Positions 44,310 to 53,648 of a stretch of DNA of 64,000 bases are shown here, in pieces. Source of the DNA: Pedobacter africanus. GTDB lineage: Bacteria > Bacteroidota > Bacteroidia > Sphingobacteriales > Sphingobacteriaceae. Where the stretch lies: NCBI RefSeq assembly GCF_900176535.1, contig NZ_FWXT01000001.1:558001-622000 (forward strand), in the 5' to 3' direction. Position numbers and translations under genes: made by a program. Each line of letters starts with the position of its first letter. The stretch's first letter is position 1. The notes under the pieces are model-generated. The model did no database searches and was not told the DNA's origin. It saw only the letters and a list, made by a program, of their open reading frames with translations.

Positions 44310-45719
44310 ATGATTATGAAGACTTTAAAGAAATATCAGTTAGGATTATTTATTATATTGTTACAGGCATCCTGTGGCAAAGACTTTTTGGAAGTAGCTC
44401 CAAAAGGGAGTTTAATTGCAAGCCGAACAGTAGAATACGAAAACATGATGTATAACTCACTGGCCATCGGGGCAGACGTTCCAACGGTTGCACTCGGTGA
44501 TGATGCAGCTACCCTCAATACTTATTATGAGTCGTCGCCCTTAAGGCTCCAAAGAATATTTCGGTGGGATAAGGATTTTTATGAACCTGAACAAACTGCG
44601 GATGAGCTTCAGTCGCCTATCGCAAGCATCTACATCTACAACAAAATCATCAATGAAGTTATGGGGTCTAAGGAAGGTGACGAAGCCTATAAATCGCGGG
44701 TACGTGCAGAAGCAAAGGCATCCAGAGCATACTTTAATATGTTATTGGTTAACTATTACGGGAAACCTTATAATCCAGCTACAGCCTCGTCTGATCCTGG
44801 AATCCCATTGGTCAAAGAGGCAGACGTTTCAGCCACTTCATTTACAAGGGCCAGTGTTAAGGAAGTTTACGACAACATGATTTCGGACCTACTGGAATCC
44901 ATTCCTCTAATCCCGGTTGACCAGCCACACCGTCAGCGGATGACAAAGGCTGCTGCAGAAATGACTTTGGCAAAATTATATTGGTACAAAGGTGATTATT
45001 CCTCTGCATTAGAATGGATTAAATTGGGTAAAACACATATGCCCACAAGTTTTGAAGCGGCAATTTATGACTATAATCAAACCTATACTGTGCCTACCTG
45101 GTCTGTTCCTTCCGGAAGCAATAATACGGAAAGCCTGCTGGCAAGAACCAGTTTCAGTTTTCTGGTCAATAGTTCCAATAATATACTGTTAGCCCCCTGG
45201 GTGCACGAATTGTATACTGCAACGGACAAACGACTGAAGGCATTCTCAAACGTACCCTACGGGGGCACAGGCATATTTCCAGCAAAATTATATAGACGTA
45301 TCGGACCGTTTGGCCTCCAGGTAGCACAAGGCGTTAGCCTGCCCGATGTGGAACTAATGAAAGCGGAATGTGAGGCCAGGTTAGACAAATTAGCTGAGGC
45401 AAGGGCTACATTAAGCGCTTTCAGACTGAAAAGAATGGCGTTGGCAGAAGCTACGGTTACAATAAATGACAAAGATGAACTGATCAGGTTTATCATAGAT
45501 GAACGTGTTCGGGAGTTTGCACTTTATGGATTCAGATGGTTTGACATAAGAAGGCTTTCAAACGATCCTTTATTTAAAGATAAGGTGTATAAACACATCA
45601 ACTACGATGCGGTAACGGGGCAACCCGCTACAACCTACACCCTTGAAAACAACCGCTTAACGTTAAGGTTCCCTTTAAACGTAATGGCAGCAAACCCTGG
45701 GATGCAAAATAATCCTTAG
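44310..45719 (+). CDS. SusD/RagB-family surface lipoprotein (operon 3)
   Basis: The product has 469 residues from the ATG at 44310; a second ATG at 44316 is equally plausible. Lipobox is LLQASCGKD. The SusD features are SRTVEYENMMYNSLAIGADV, VRAEAKASRAYFNMLLVNYY and DERVREFALYGFRWFDIRRL, with the same terminal NPGMQNNP as SusD-2. It is the last gene of operon 3, which unlike operon 2 has no thioredoxin gene of its own. Confidence 0.9.
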   Translation: MIMKTLKKYQLGLFIILLQASCGKDFLEVAPKGSLIASRTVEYENMMYNSLAIGADVPTVALGDDAATLNTYYESSPLRLQRIFRWDKDFYEPEQTADELQSPIASIYIYNKIINEVMGSKEGDEAYKSRVRAEAKASRAYFNMLLVNYYGKPYNPATASSDPGIPLVKEADVSATSFTRASVKEVYDNMISDLLESIPLIPVDQPHRQRMTKAAAEMTLAKLYWYKGDYSSALEWIKLGKTHMPTSFEAAIYDYNQTYTVPTWSVPSGSNNTESLLARTSFSFLVNSSNNILLAPWVHELYTATDKRLKAFSNVPYGGTGIFPAKLYRRIGPFGLQVAQGVSLPDVELMKAECEARLDKLAEARATLSAFRLKRMALAEATVTINDKDELIRFIIDERVREFALYGFRWFDIRRLSNDPLFKDKVYKHINYDAVTGQPATTYTLENNRLTLRFPLNVMAANPGMQNNP

Positions 45720-45740
45720 GCCTTATACCTAATAAAAAAA

Positions 45741-45766
45741 AGCTGGACAAGTCCAGCTTTTTTTTA
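45741..45766. terminator. Bidirectional intrinsic terminator between operons 3 and 4
   Basis: The 8-bp palindrome AGCTGGAC/GTCCAGCT (45741-45748 with 45751-45758) is flanked by A8 on the left and T10 on the right, so it can end both the rightward operon 3 and the leftward operon 4. Confidence 0.85.
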
Positions 45767-45802
45767 TTATCAGTTTTCGGGATGTATAAATAAAGACAGG
45801 TC

Positions 45803-46921
45803 TTATTTTAGCACGCTTTTTAACTTTTCTTCCAATGCCTTTGGGCTCAACCTTCTTCCCAAAACGGTACCATCCGGAGCAATTAAAAAGCTATCAGGAA
45901 TAGGCTGCACCCCATAAAGTGCTGCTACCGGGGCCTGCCCGTTTTGCAGGTCGCAAAGCTGGGTCCAGGTTAGTCCATCCTGCTTGATTGCATCTTTCCA
46001 TTTGCGCTCATCCTTTTTTACATCCACAGAGTATTGAACTATCGTGAAGCCTTTGTCGTTAAATTTGTTATAAACTTCCTTTAGATGTGGGTTTAAGGCC
46101 CTGCAGGGAACACACCAATTGGCCCAAAATTCGAGCAGCACATATTTGCCTTTAAAATCGCTTAGCTTAACCTTTACCCCACTTGTATCCGTTGAGGTAA
46201 AATCTGGTGCTTTCTTCCCAACTGCTACAGCTTTATTGGCCTGTAGTTTGGAATAGATCCCTTTTCCTTCCTGAGAATTTTTCCATGAAGAAGGGAAGCT
46301 ATTATAAATACGCTCTGCAGTAGCAGTAGGAAGACCATCTTGAAGTACATATAAATAGCCATAGCTGATCTGGGAGGCGGGATGGGTTTCCATAAAGCGA
46401 ATTTTATAGGCGTTTATTGAATCTGTTTTACTTTCCGCTTCCTTAACCAACTTTTCAGCCTCGGCAGAATTTTCACCTAAACTTCTTCTCTTTTGAAAAA
46501 GTGCGGATCTACGCTCGTAAATAGGCGCGAGATAACGTTGCGCTTCAGTAAGCTCATCGTTTGTTTTAGTGCCTGTTACGGTTACATAATTCAACGAATC
46601 GATGTTTCCGCGAACCTGGATCTTTCCTGGCTCCACATATACAACAGCCTCCTTACGCAAGCGCGGCTCACCAAAATATAAAGAAGCCCTGCGCAGCTGT
46701 TGAACTTTACCTGCAAACTTAAATTTGCCCTCAGCAACCGCAGTGATAAGGGTATCAAATTTCCGGCTAGCTTCCGAAGGATGAAGGATCAGGTAGGCCT
46801 TGTCATTGTTCAACCCCTTAATTGAGCCATTAATTTCATAAGTTGTTTTTTTTGGGACCTGAGCAATACTGCTTATCGACATCAGCAGCAGACCGCTAAA
46901 AACATAACAAAAATTTTTCAT
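45803..46921 (-). CDS. TlpA-like thioredoxin with DUF4369 domain (operon 4)
   Basis: The product has 372 residues with a signal peptide ending SSIAQ. The N-terminal DUF4369 domain (YEINGSIKGLNNDKAYLILH) is followed by a helical linker and a thioredoxin domain from about 235, with active site FWANWCVPCRALN (C270, C273) and cis-Pro in VQPIPDSFLIAPDG. It is a membrane-associated or periplasmic reductase. It lies 26 bp after SusD-4 and closes operon 4. Confidence 0.85.
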   Translation of the reverse strand: MKNFCYVFSGLLLMSISSIAQVPKKTTYEINGSIKGLNNDKAYLILHPSEASRKFDTLITAVAEGKFKFAGKVQQLRRASLYFGEPRLRKEAVVYVEPGKIQVRGNIDSLNYVTVTGTKTNDELTEAQRYLAPIYERRSALFQKRRSLGENSAEAEKLVKEAESKTDSINAYKIRFMETHPASQISYGYLYVLQDGLPTATAERIYNSFPSSWKNSQEGKGIYSKLQANKAVAVGKKAPDFTSTDTSGVKVKLSDFKGKYVLLEFWANWCVPCRALNPHLKEVYNKFNDKGFTIVQYSVDVKKDERKWKDAIKQDGLTWTQLCDLQNGQAPVAALYGVQPIPDSFLIAPDGTVLGRRLSPKALEEKLKSVLK

Positions 46922-46947
46922 GTGTATAGTATTATAATGATTTATGG

Positions 46948-48483
46948 TTAATAGGTATTTTGCTGGATTGCGCCATTGCTCGAAATAATTTCCGGTTTAG
47001 GGAGCGGAACAGCAAACCTTCTCGAATTTTTCGGCAAAGTATAAGTTACAGGGGCCTGATTAAAAAGTACACCAGCTCCGGTATATGGATAAAAGGTCCT
47101 GCTAAGCGCCACATCATCATCAGGATCGTCATTGTTGTTGTAACGTCTGATGTCAAACCAGCGCTGAATGAAAGGCATTTCTCTCCTTCTTTCTTCCAGT
47201 ACTTTCTTAATCGCATCAGCTTTATCTGCTGCAACCAGGTTCACCGGTCCGCCTGCCTTAATCCTTTTCGCCCTTAATATATTTACCGTTGCCATTGCCG
47301 CTGCAGGATCATTGGAACGGGCTTGTGCTTCGGCTTTCGTCAGCAAAACTTCAGCCACTGTAGGCCCAGATGGTATCCATTGTTTATAGAAGAAAATGTA
47401 TCCCGGATAATCATAAGATGGATTGGTCATTCGGCGATCGTAAGAATAATTCTCCACAACATGGTACTGATATCTTAAATCATTGGTTTTATCATAAAGG
47501 TTTAAAAGTTGCTGGCTTGGAATGTACCACCAGTTGCCATTACTTAGAACGCGATAGTAAAGGAATTCTTTCCATTTGATCAGGTCTGTCTGGTCTGGGT
47601 TATCATGTGTATAGGGGTATTTGATAGCTACTGTCTGCGCTTGTGGCGTGCCCGGATTAATATTCACAACGCCATCTCTTCCATAACGCATTTCCGTGTT
47701 GTAATCTACCAGCACATTATAGTCTGCCAAAGCAGCATTTGCATGTTCAATCGCCTTCCCATAATTGTTCCTGTTTAAATAATAACGCGCAGCAAAACCA
47801 TTCACGCCAGCAATGCTGGCGCGCCAATGGCGGGGCTTGCCAGATTGGGTTAGGGAAACCGGGGTCTTGAGGGCTTCGGCCAAATCAGCTTCAATTAACT
47901 GATAAACTTTTTCAAGAGGTTGCCTTTGAATGGGCTCCTCAAAGCTCGTACTGGTTTTTATGGGAAGTCCCAATTCATTTTTATTCGCTTCCGTATATGG
48001 AAGACAATAAGTATTGGCCAATATCCAATAGCTATAGGCGCGAATAAAATGTGCATCGGCTTTTATAATTGCTTTTTCTTCTGAAGTTCCCGATACCGTT
48101 TCCAGGTTAGTCAGCGCCAGGTTGGCGGCAAAGATTTTTGCATACTCACCATTCCATAAATCATCCCTGCTGGCATCAGGAATATACTGGGTATCCCAGG
48201 TGGCAAACTGTATGGTATATAACGTACTAAATGTATTTCTTCCGCCATTATAGAGCTCAACTGTAAATCCGCAATCATCTGTTCCGTAAGTTTGCGTACG
48301 GTTATCTTCTGAATAAAAAGTATTTTGATTATCCAATAGCGCATTAAGTTGTGCTGTAGTTTTGACAACCAGCGAGGAAGTCTTAGACGGCGGCTCTTCC
48401 AGAAATTTCTTACAGGAAAAAAGCAAGGTGGAAAGTGTAGCTAAAATTAGCGCTATCGGTAAGTACCTGTATATTTTTTTCAT
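46948..48483 (-). CDS. SusD/RagB-family surface lipoprotein (operon 4)
   Basis: The product has 511 residues. Lipobox is LLFSCKKF. The SusD features are VVKTTAQLNALLDNQNTFYS, IKADAHFIRAYSYWILANTY and LEERRREMPFIQRWFDIRRY. It is less like SusD-2 and SusD-3 than those two are to each other. It starts 11 bp after the SusC-4 stop and is predicted to cap that barrel. Confidence 0.9.
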   Translation of the reverse strand: MKKIYRYLPIALILATLSTLLFSCKKFLEEPPSKTSSLVVKTTAQLNALLDNQNTFYSEDNRTQTYGTDDCGFTVELYNGGRNTFSTLYTIQFATWDTQYIPDASRDDLWNGEYAKIFAANLALTNLETVSGTSEEKAIIKADAHFIRAYSYWILANTYCLPYTEANKNELGLPIKTSTSFEEPIQRQPLEKVYQLIEADLAEALKTPVSLTQSGKPRHWRASIAGVNGFAARYYLNRNNYGKAIEHANAALADYNVLVDYNTEMRYGRDGVVNINPGTPQAQTVAIKYPYTHDNPDQTDLIKWKEFLYYRVLSNGNWWYIPSQQLLNLYDKTNDLRYQYHVVENYSYDRRMTNPSYDYPGYIFFYKQWIPSGPTVAEVLLTKAEAQARSNDPAAAMATVNILRAKRIKAGGPVNLVAADKADAIKKVLEERRREMPFIQRWFDIRRYNNNDDPDDDVALSRTFYPYTGAGVLFNQAPVTYTLPKNSRRFAVPLPKPEIISSNGAIQQNTY

Positions 48484-48494
48484 TTTCTTGATTT

Positions 48495-51400
48495 TTAAAA
48501 TTCACATTTGATACCTAAGGAGATTCTTGGCTGTGGTTTCAACGTTCCCAATGGGTACTCCGGATCTTCTCCTGCCTTATTGGCCACAACGGTAAAAAGA
48601 TCATTGCCCTGGGCAAACACCTGGACCCTTCTCATACCAACTTTTGAACCCAATGCCGCCGGCAGGTTGTAACTTAGGTTAACTTCCTGCATTCTGATGT
48701 GTGAGGCATTTTCGATCAGGTAGCTCAGGCTTTCGGTAAACCTGCCCCAGAAATAATACCTGGGTTCATTTTGGTTCAAAGGAAGAGGCACAATCTTCAT
48801 CGGATCGCCATTAAGTACTTCAGTTACTTTTTTATTCGGCAATATCTTACTATTAAAACTTGGCGGATAGTTAAATCCTTGTCTCTGGAATTTGTGACCG
48901 AACTTTCCGGTTACGATAAATGACAAATTAAAATCATAAACCTTAAAAGAGTTCATAAAACCAAGTGTATAAGGTGCTACTTCAGTTCCCATTTTCAACA
49001 GAAAATCCCTTCCATCTCCAGGCGGATAGGCCGAGAAATCATACTGGTCACCATTTGGACCATACACAGTCGGCTGGTTATTTTTAACCCCAGCATATTG
49101 AAATCTCCAGATTGTGTTGGCATCCTGTCCCTCAACATAAGCTATTGACCCTCCCGAAGTAAGCCATGAAGGATGATAGTTTGCTACAAACAATTTGGTG
49201 ATTTTGTTCTTATTGTACGAGAAATTGAGGTTTCCACGCCAGGTAATGTCATTTCCTTTTATCTTCTGTATGGTTCCCAGTTCCACCTCAATGCCCCGGT
49301 TAGTCATTGCGGCATTATTAAGGTTCTGCCTGGTAGTTCCGTTAGCTGCAGGGATTGAAAGGGTAGCGATAAGATCTCTGCCGGATTTATTGTATACATC
49401 TACTTTCCCATAAAGCTGTCCCTTAAACAAACTATAGTCCAACCCCAAATCCCAGGTACCGGTCTTTTCCCATCGTAATGTTGGATTTCCAAAACTAGAA
49501 ACGGTTGCTGTCACATCGCCGGTGTAAATGTTAGGGATAGCTCCCATGCCCAGTAAAGGTCGGAATGATGTAGATCTGTCCACATTTCCATTGTAGCCAT
49601 AAGTCGCCCTTAAAGACAAGCGGTCCACCCATTCAACTTGCTGAATGAATTGCTCCTTTCCCAATTGCCAACCCAGGCCTAATGACCAGAAAGGTGCGTA
49701 ACGATAAGAAGGGTCGTCTGTAATTAAATTGGAAGCATCAGTACGTATGCTCCCGGAAAGCGTGTATTTATTTTTATAGCTATAAGATGCATTGCCAAAC
49801 AAAGAGAAATACCTGTCAGTAGTGTAAGAAAATCTATTAGCATAGGAAAAAACCTGAGGGTACCCTGTCCAGTCCAGGATCGGGGCAAATTGACCGCCCG
49901 ATCCATTCGGAAAAGTTCCTACACTAAGCGTCTCCTCATTATAACCATAAGTTTTTGGATTCTCAAAAGTTTGATATACAAAGTTATTGATCTCCGATCC
50001 TCCTATAAAATTGATTTCATGGTCCTCGCCTATTTTTTTGTCAAAATTAATTTGGTTCCTAAACACATAAGCTTCAGTCCGCGCCCTGCTCTGCTCTAAG
50101 GTGCCACCTTTTGGCAGGTTTGGAGTAATGCGATTAGTGACCATATTCCAGCTTGCAGCCGTATTCACTGCATTTCTTACTGCAAAGGTTTTGTCATTAT
50201 TGTAGTTGCTGTTAAAAGTATTAGCCAATTCATATTGAACCTTGGTATCGAAAGATAAACCTTTGATAATTTTAAACTTCAATCCCGCCTGCAAACGCAA
50301 ATTCAAGTCCTCAGTTTTATACTTGCGATTGGCAATTTCCTGTATAGGATTATAAGACCAATCAGCATAAGGAAATAAGCCAGTCGGTACAGAACGTTTC
50401 AGAACTGGCTTGTAGTAAGGTGAAAGGTCCGTCAATGAGCCGTCTTCATTTCTCAACATCTCATAAGGGGCCAACGCAGCGATATCTGCAAGCGGATTGG
50501 GAAGGCCGTATGGATTTACATTATAATTCACCCCATTTCTATTGATTTTGTTATAATTAACTAAGCCACCAAAACTTAGCTGCAGCCATTTAAAAATATC
50601 AGCATCTGAATTATAGTTTACCATATATTTTTTGTTGTCCGAGCCTTTAAAATTTGATTGGGTGTCTTCATAGAGTAAAGACAGTCTATTGTTCATCTTT
50701 CCGGTTGAACCCGATAGGTCCAGGTTGTACTGCTGTACAGTTGGGTTTCTAAGTAACTCATCGCGGATCTGATCCTTGTTACTCATTGTCCGGTACTTCG
50801 CCAGAAGCGCGTCCCTTTGCGTTTCTGAAATAAACCCTAGCTTTTGCTCAGTCAGCGCCACTCCTGCCGGTGCCCAGGAAAAATAAGCAGCAAACGGAAG
50901 GCTGCCATCGTTAATATCCCCACCCCACTTTTCAAACGATTTAACCTCATAATCAACAGTTTCCGCAGAAGTTGCCAACGGATTCACATAGTCTAGATCC
51001 AGTTTCCTGGAAATCCTGGTGAAAGCTGAAAAGTTTACATTTAAAGGTGTTCCTTTTTTTGCTTTTTTAGTTACGATAACGATAACACCATTGGCTGATT
51101 TAGCCCCCCATATAGAAGCAGCGGCTGCATCCTTAAGTACCGTAACACTTTCCACGTCGTTTGGATTGATTGTACTGAAATCACCTTGTATTGCAAATCC
51201 ATCCACTACTACCAAAGGAGCTGCATTCTGGTTCCGGATTCCGAAATCGTTCCTGATATTCAAAGCTGTTTGCCCCCTGATCTCAAATCTGGGATTACCA
51301 TCAGCATCCAATGTGGCCTGCATGCCGGCGGTAGTACCAATTAACCTTTGTGCAATACTAGTAGATGGTTTTTCCAACTGTTCCTGGCCTATTGTATTGA

Positions 51401-52097
51401 AAGACCCCGTTGCTCTTTCCTTCGGAAGTGTCTGATATCCGGTACTCACTACTGTTACCTCTTCCAGATCGGAGCTACCCGGTTCCATTTTAACTGTAAT
51501 AATGCGCGACTGCCCAACAGCTATTTCTTTTGTTTTATAGCCTAGAAAAGAAACCTGTAAAACTGCATCTTCGTTAATTCCGTTCAATTGAAATTCTCCG
51601 TCAGAATTAGTGGTAGCTACTCTTTTGGTATCTTTTACCTTTACTGTTGCTCCAGGTAAAGGCAGGCCCTTTTCGTCAAGTACAGTGCCCCGAACATCAA
51701 TGGCAGTAAAAGCAGACATAAGCTGATCCAGAAAGGAAAAGCTTTTCTTTCTGATCATAACAGTCTTATCTGTCACCTCATAAACCAAAGGCTGGTTGGC
51801 AAAGCAAACTTGCAGCGCTTTCTGAATACTTACATTTTTAAGGCTAACGCTTATAGGCTTAAGGTTTTTAAGGTCCTTATCCGAATAAATGAAATCATAA
51901 CCGCTTTGGGTACTAATTTTATCAAGTACTTTTTGCATCGATATCCTGCTCTCGTTCAATGTAATCTGCGCTTTGCTGATTGCGCTTACCTGAAGTAATG
52001 ATACCATCATTATGATTGTGGTGAGTTTCATAATCATCAATAATTTCCGGGGGATTTCCGCATACCGGTATCCGCCCATTTTTTCATTAATTTTCAT
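48495..52097 (-). CDS. SusC/RagA TonB-dependent receptor with STN domain (operon 4)
   Basis: The product has 1200 residues. Signal region ends SAISKAQ. STN (ITLNESRISMQKVLDKISTQ), regulatory-like domain (VRGTVLDEKGLPLPGATVKV), plug (STGYQTLPKERATGSFNTIG, LKDAAAASIWGAKSANGVIV) and a barrel ending RISLGIKCEF are all present. The KERATGSF stretch marks the same subfamily as SusC-2 and SusC-3. It has an antisense RNA predicted over its leader. Confidence 0.92.
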   Translation of the reverse strand: MKINEKMGGYRYAEIPRKLLMIMKLTTIIMMVSLLQVSAISKAQITLNESRISMQKVLDKISTQSGYDFIYSDKDLKNLKPISVSLKNVSIQKALQVCFANQPLVYEVTDKTVMIRKKSFSFLDQLMSAFTAIDVRGTVLDEKGLPLPGATVKVKDTKRVATTNSDGEFQLNGINEDAVLQVSFLGYKTKEIAVGQSRIITVKMEPGSSDLEEVTVVSTGYQTLPKERATGSFNTIGQEQLEKPSTSIAQRLIGTTAGMQATLDADGNPRFEIRGQTALNIRNDFGIRNQNAAPLVVVDGFAIQGDFSTINPNDVESVTVLKDAAAASIWGAKSANGVIVIVTKKAKKGTPLNVNFSAFTRISRKLDLDYVNPLATSAETVDYEVKSFEKWGGDINDGSLPFAAYFSWAPAGVALTEQKLGFISETQRDALLAKYRTMSNKDQIRDELLRNPTVQQYNLDLSGSTGKMNNRLSLLYEDTQSNFKGSDNKKYMVNYNSDADIFKWLQLSFGGLVNYNKINRNGVNYNVNPYGLPNPLADIAALAPYEMLRNEDGSLTDLSPYYKPVLKRSVPTGLFPYADWSYNPIQEIANRKYKTEDLNLRLQAGLKFKIIKGLSFDTKVQYELANTFNSNYNNDKTFAVRNAVNTAASWNMVTNRITPNLPKGGTLEQSRARTEAYVFRNQINFDKKIGEDHEINFIGGSEINNFVYQTFENPKTYGYNEETLSVGTFPNGSGGQFAPILDWTGYPQVFSYANRFSYTTDRYFSLFGNASYSYKNKYTLSGSIRTDASNLITDDPSYRYAPFWSLGLGWQLGKEQFIQQVEWVDRLSLRATYGYNGNVDRSTSFRPLLGMGAIPNIYTGDVTATVSSFGNPTLRWEKTGTWDLGLDYSLFKGQLYGKVDVYNKSGRDLIATLSIPAANGTTRQNLNNAAMTNRGIEVELGTIQKIKGNDITWRGNLNFSYNKNKITKLFVANYHPSWLTSGGSIAYVEGQDANTIWRFQYAGVKNNQPTVYGPNGDQYDFSAYPPGDGRDFLLKMGTEVAPYTLGFMNSFKVYDFNLSFIVTGKFGHKFQRQGFNYPPSFNSKILPNKKVTEVLNGDPMKIVPLPLNQNEPRYYFWGRFTESLSYLIENASHIRMQEVNLSYNLPAALGSKVGMRRVQVFAQGNDLFTVVANKAGEDPEYPLGTLKPQPRISLGIKCEF

Positions 52098-52109
52098 TAA
52101 TTTTGAATA

Positions 52110-52202
52110 GTTTGGTTAAGTTGATATTAATTCTCGCAATGAATTGAAAAGGCAGGCCAGACTACATAGAACGGGGGTAGATCGAAGCACTCCCGTTTTT
52201 TT
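52110..52202 (+). ncRNA. Predicted cis-antisense RNA at susC-4 leader
   Basis: Opposite susC-4: an exact -7 box TAATTTTG (52098-52105) next to the start codon, then GTTTGGT (52110-52116). An 8-bp hairpin (52171-52178 with 52189-52196, one G-U pair, 10-nt loop) is followed by a T-run (52196-52202). The predicted RNA is about 93 nt. No clear -33 element. Confidence 0.5.
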
Positions 52203-52228
52203 GTTAAGCTACCTTATAAAAGGTATAA

Positions 52229-53404
52229 CTATGGCATAACGGTAACCCTCCTTCCTTCTACCTTAAAGTGTACAGCCTGGGTAAACGTAATTTTTTCTAA
52301 GATCCTGGAAATATTGTCGTAACGGCTGATTGAACCTGTAAAAGTTTCATCACTAAAATCCCCTTTATAAACTACTTCAACATTATACCAGCGGGAAAGC
52401 TTTTTCATAATACTTTCGATACTTTCACTGGTAAACACGAACTTTCCGTTTTTCCAGGCTACTATTTTCTCCGTATCAACAGGCATGACGCTGATTTTAT
52501 TATTCTCAAGAACAGATTGTTCGTCAGGTTTCAGTAAAACACTATTTACCTGGACTGACCCCTCCAATAATGTTGTTTTAACGCTTTTTTCATCAGAATA
52601 GCTACTGATATTAAAATGGGTACCCAGCACTTTTACCTCTTGCCCCCTACTACTTACAACAAAAGGATGGGCTTTATCTTTTGCAACTTCAAAATAAGCC
52701 TCACCATCCAGGCTAACCCTACGCAACCCCTGTTCGTATATGCTTGCAGAATACCTTAAACTCGAAGCAGCATTTAACCATACCCTTGTTCCATCAGACA
52801 ATGTAATCTGATAGGTTCCACCTTTAGGTGTAGTAATGGTTTGGATCCGGCTACCTGCCGGATCCACTTCACCATCAGCTAACGCACCAATTGCAGCGCC
52901 GTCATTATAAGTTACCATGCTACCTTTTATCAAAACGCCGGTTTTAGCTTCACTCAGGTTTATGGTTTTCCCGTTAGCTAAGGTTAAGGTGGCTTTATTG
53001 CTGCCAGACGGGATATCGTTTACCAGTGTCAGTATATGGAGAGATCCTGAACCCCGCTGGCTTTTGCTGTACATCCAAACAGCCATCATAATTACAGCTA
53101 CTGCCGCTACTGCTCCGGCAACATACCGCCAGAGTTTAAATGTTCTGGCATTAGATTTTACCGATATTGGTTCAGCGTAAACCGGATTGGAAATGATTTT
53201 TTGAAATAGCTGTTCGCTTTTTAATTCAGAAAATGGAAATTCATCACTAAGCTTTTTCCAATCCCGGTCCATAATCAATTCCAAATCCTCAGTTGCCCTA
53301 TGCTTTTTAATGTAAGCCAAAAGCTTATCGTACTCTTCCTTGCTGATCTGATGGTCAGCATACTTTTGAAGAAGATTTTGGATGATAATATTTTCCTTAT
53401 TCAT
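52229..53404 (-). CDS. FecR-family anti-sigma factor (operon 4)
   Basis: The product has 391 residues from the ATG at 53404 (MNKENIIIQNLLQKYADHQI). The membrane span is at about 93-110 (VAGAVAAVAVIMMAVWMY). The FecR core (GGTYQITLSDGTRVWLNAAS, GEAYFEVAKDKAHPF, VLGTHFNISSYSDE) and DUF4974 (KKLSRWYNVEVVYKGDFSDE) are clear. The gap from the sigma-4 gene is 244 bp, longer than in the other three operons, and holds a strong hairpin, so this gene may also have its own promoter. Confidence 0.9.
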   Translation of the reverse strand: MNKENIIIQNLLQKYADHQISKEEYDKLLAYIKKHRATEDLELIMDRDWKKLSDEFPFSELKSEQLFQKIISNPVYAEPISVKSNARTFKLWRYVAGAVAAVAVIMMAVWMYSKSQRGSGSLHILTLVNDIPSGSNKATLTLANGKTINLSEAKTGVLIKGSMVTYNDGAAIGALADGEVDPAGSRIQTITTPKGGTYQITLSDGTRVWLNAASSLRYSASIYEQGLRRVSLDGEAYFEVAKDKAHPFVVSSRGQEVKVLGTHFNISSYSDEKSVKTTLLEGSVQVNSVLLKPDEQSVLENNKISVMPVDTEKIVAWKNGKFVFTSESIESIMKKLSRWYNVEVVYKGDFSDETFTGSISRYDNISRILEKITFTQAVHFKVEGRRVTVMP

Positions 53405-53573
53405 TTTCCTTCGTAGCCTAAAGCGGCACTTTTTATACATTACACCTCAAAATGAAATAGGGAGTAGTAGAACTAAATTTTTCTTAACTACAACCATTAC
53501 GATGCCCACCTCACAAGATCCATATGCATGGTGTAACGCTCAGCCATGTTGTGCAAGTATCCTCTTGTTAACT

Positions 53574-53609
53574 AAATTTAGGGTATATATTACCATATAT
53601 CCTAAGTTT
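53574..53609. other. Long hairpin between sigma-4 and FecR-4 genes
   Basis: Positions 53574-53588 pair with 53595-53609 over 15 bp with two G-U pairs and a 6-nt loop. It is AT-rich with no T-run on the minus strand. It may reduce read-through from sigma to fecR or act as an mRNA structure. Operons 1-3 have no such gap. Confidence 0.45.
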
Positions 53610-53648
53610 AAAAAGATTTGAAGTGTGATTATTAATTTGTTGCAACAA

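Noticed and set aside
52081..52106. Direct repeat TTTTCATTAA twice at the susC-4 start
   Set aside because: It is only 10 bp long and AT-rich; likely chance, giving an out-of-frame second ATG.
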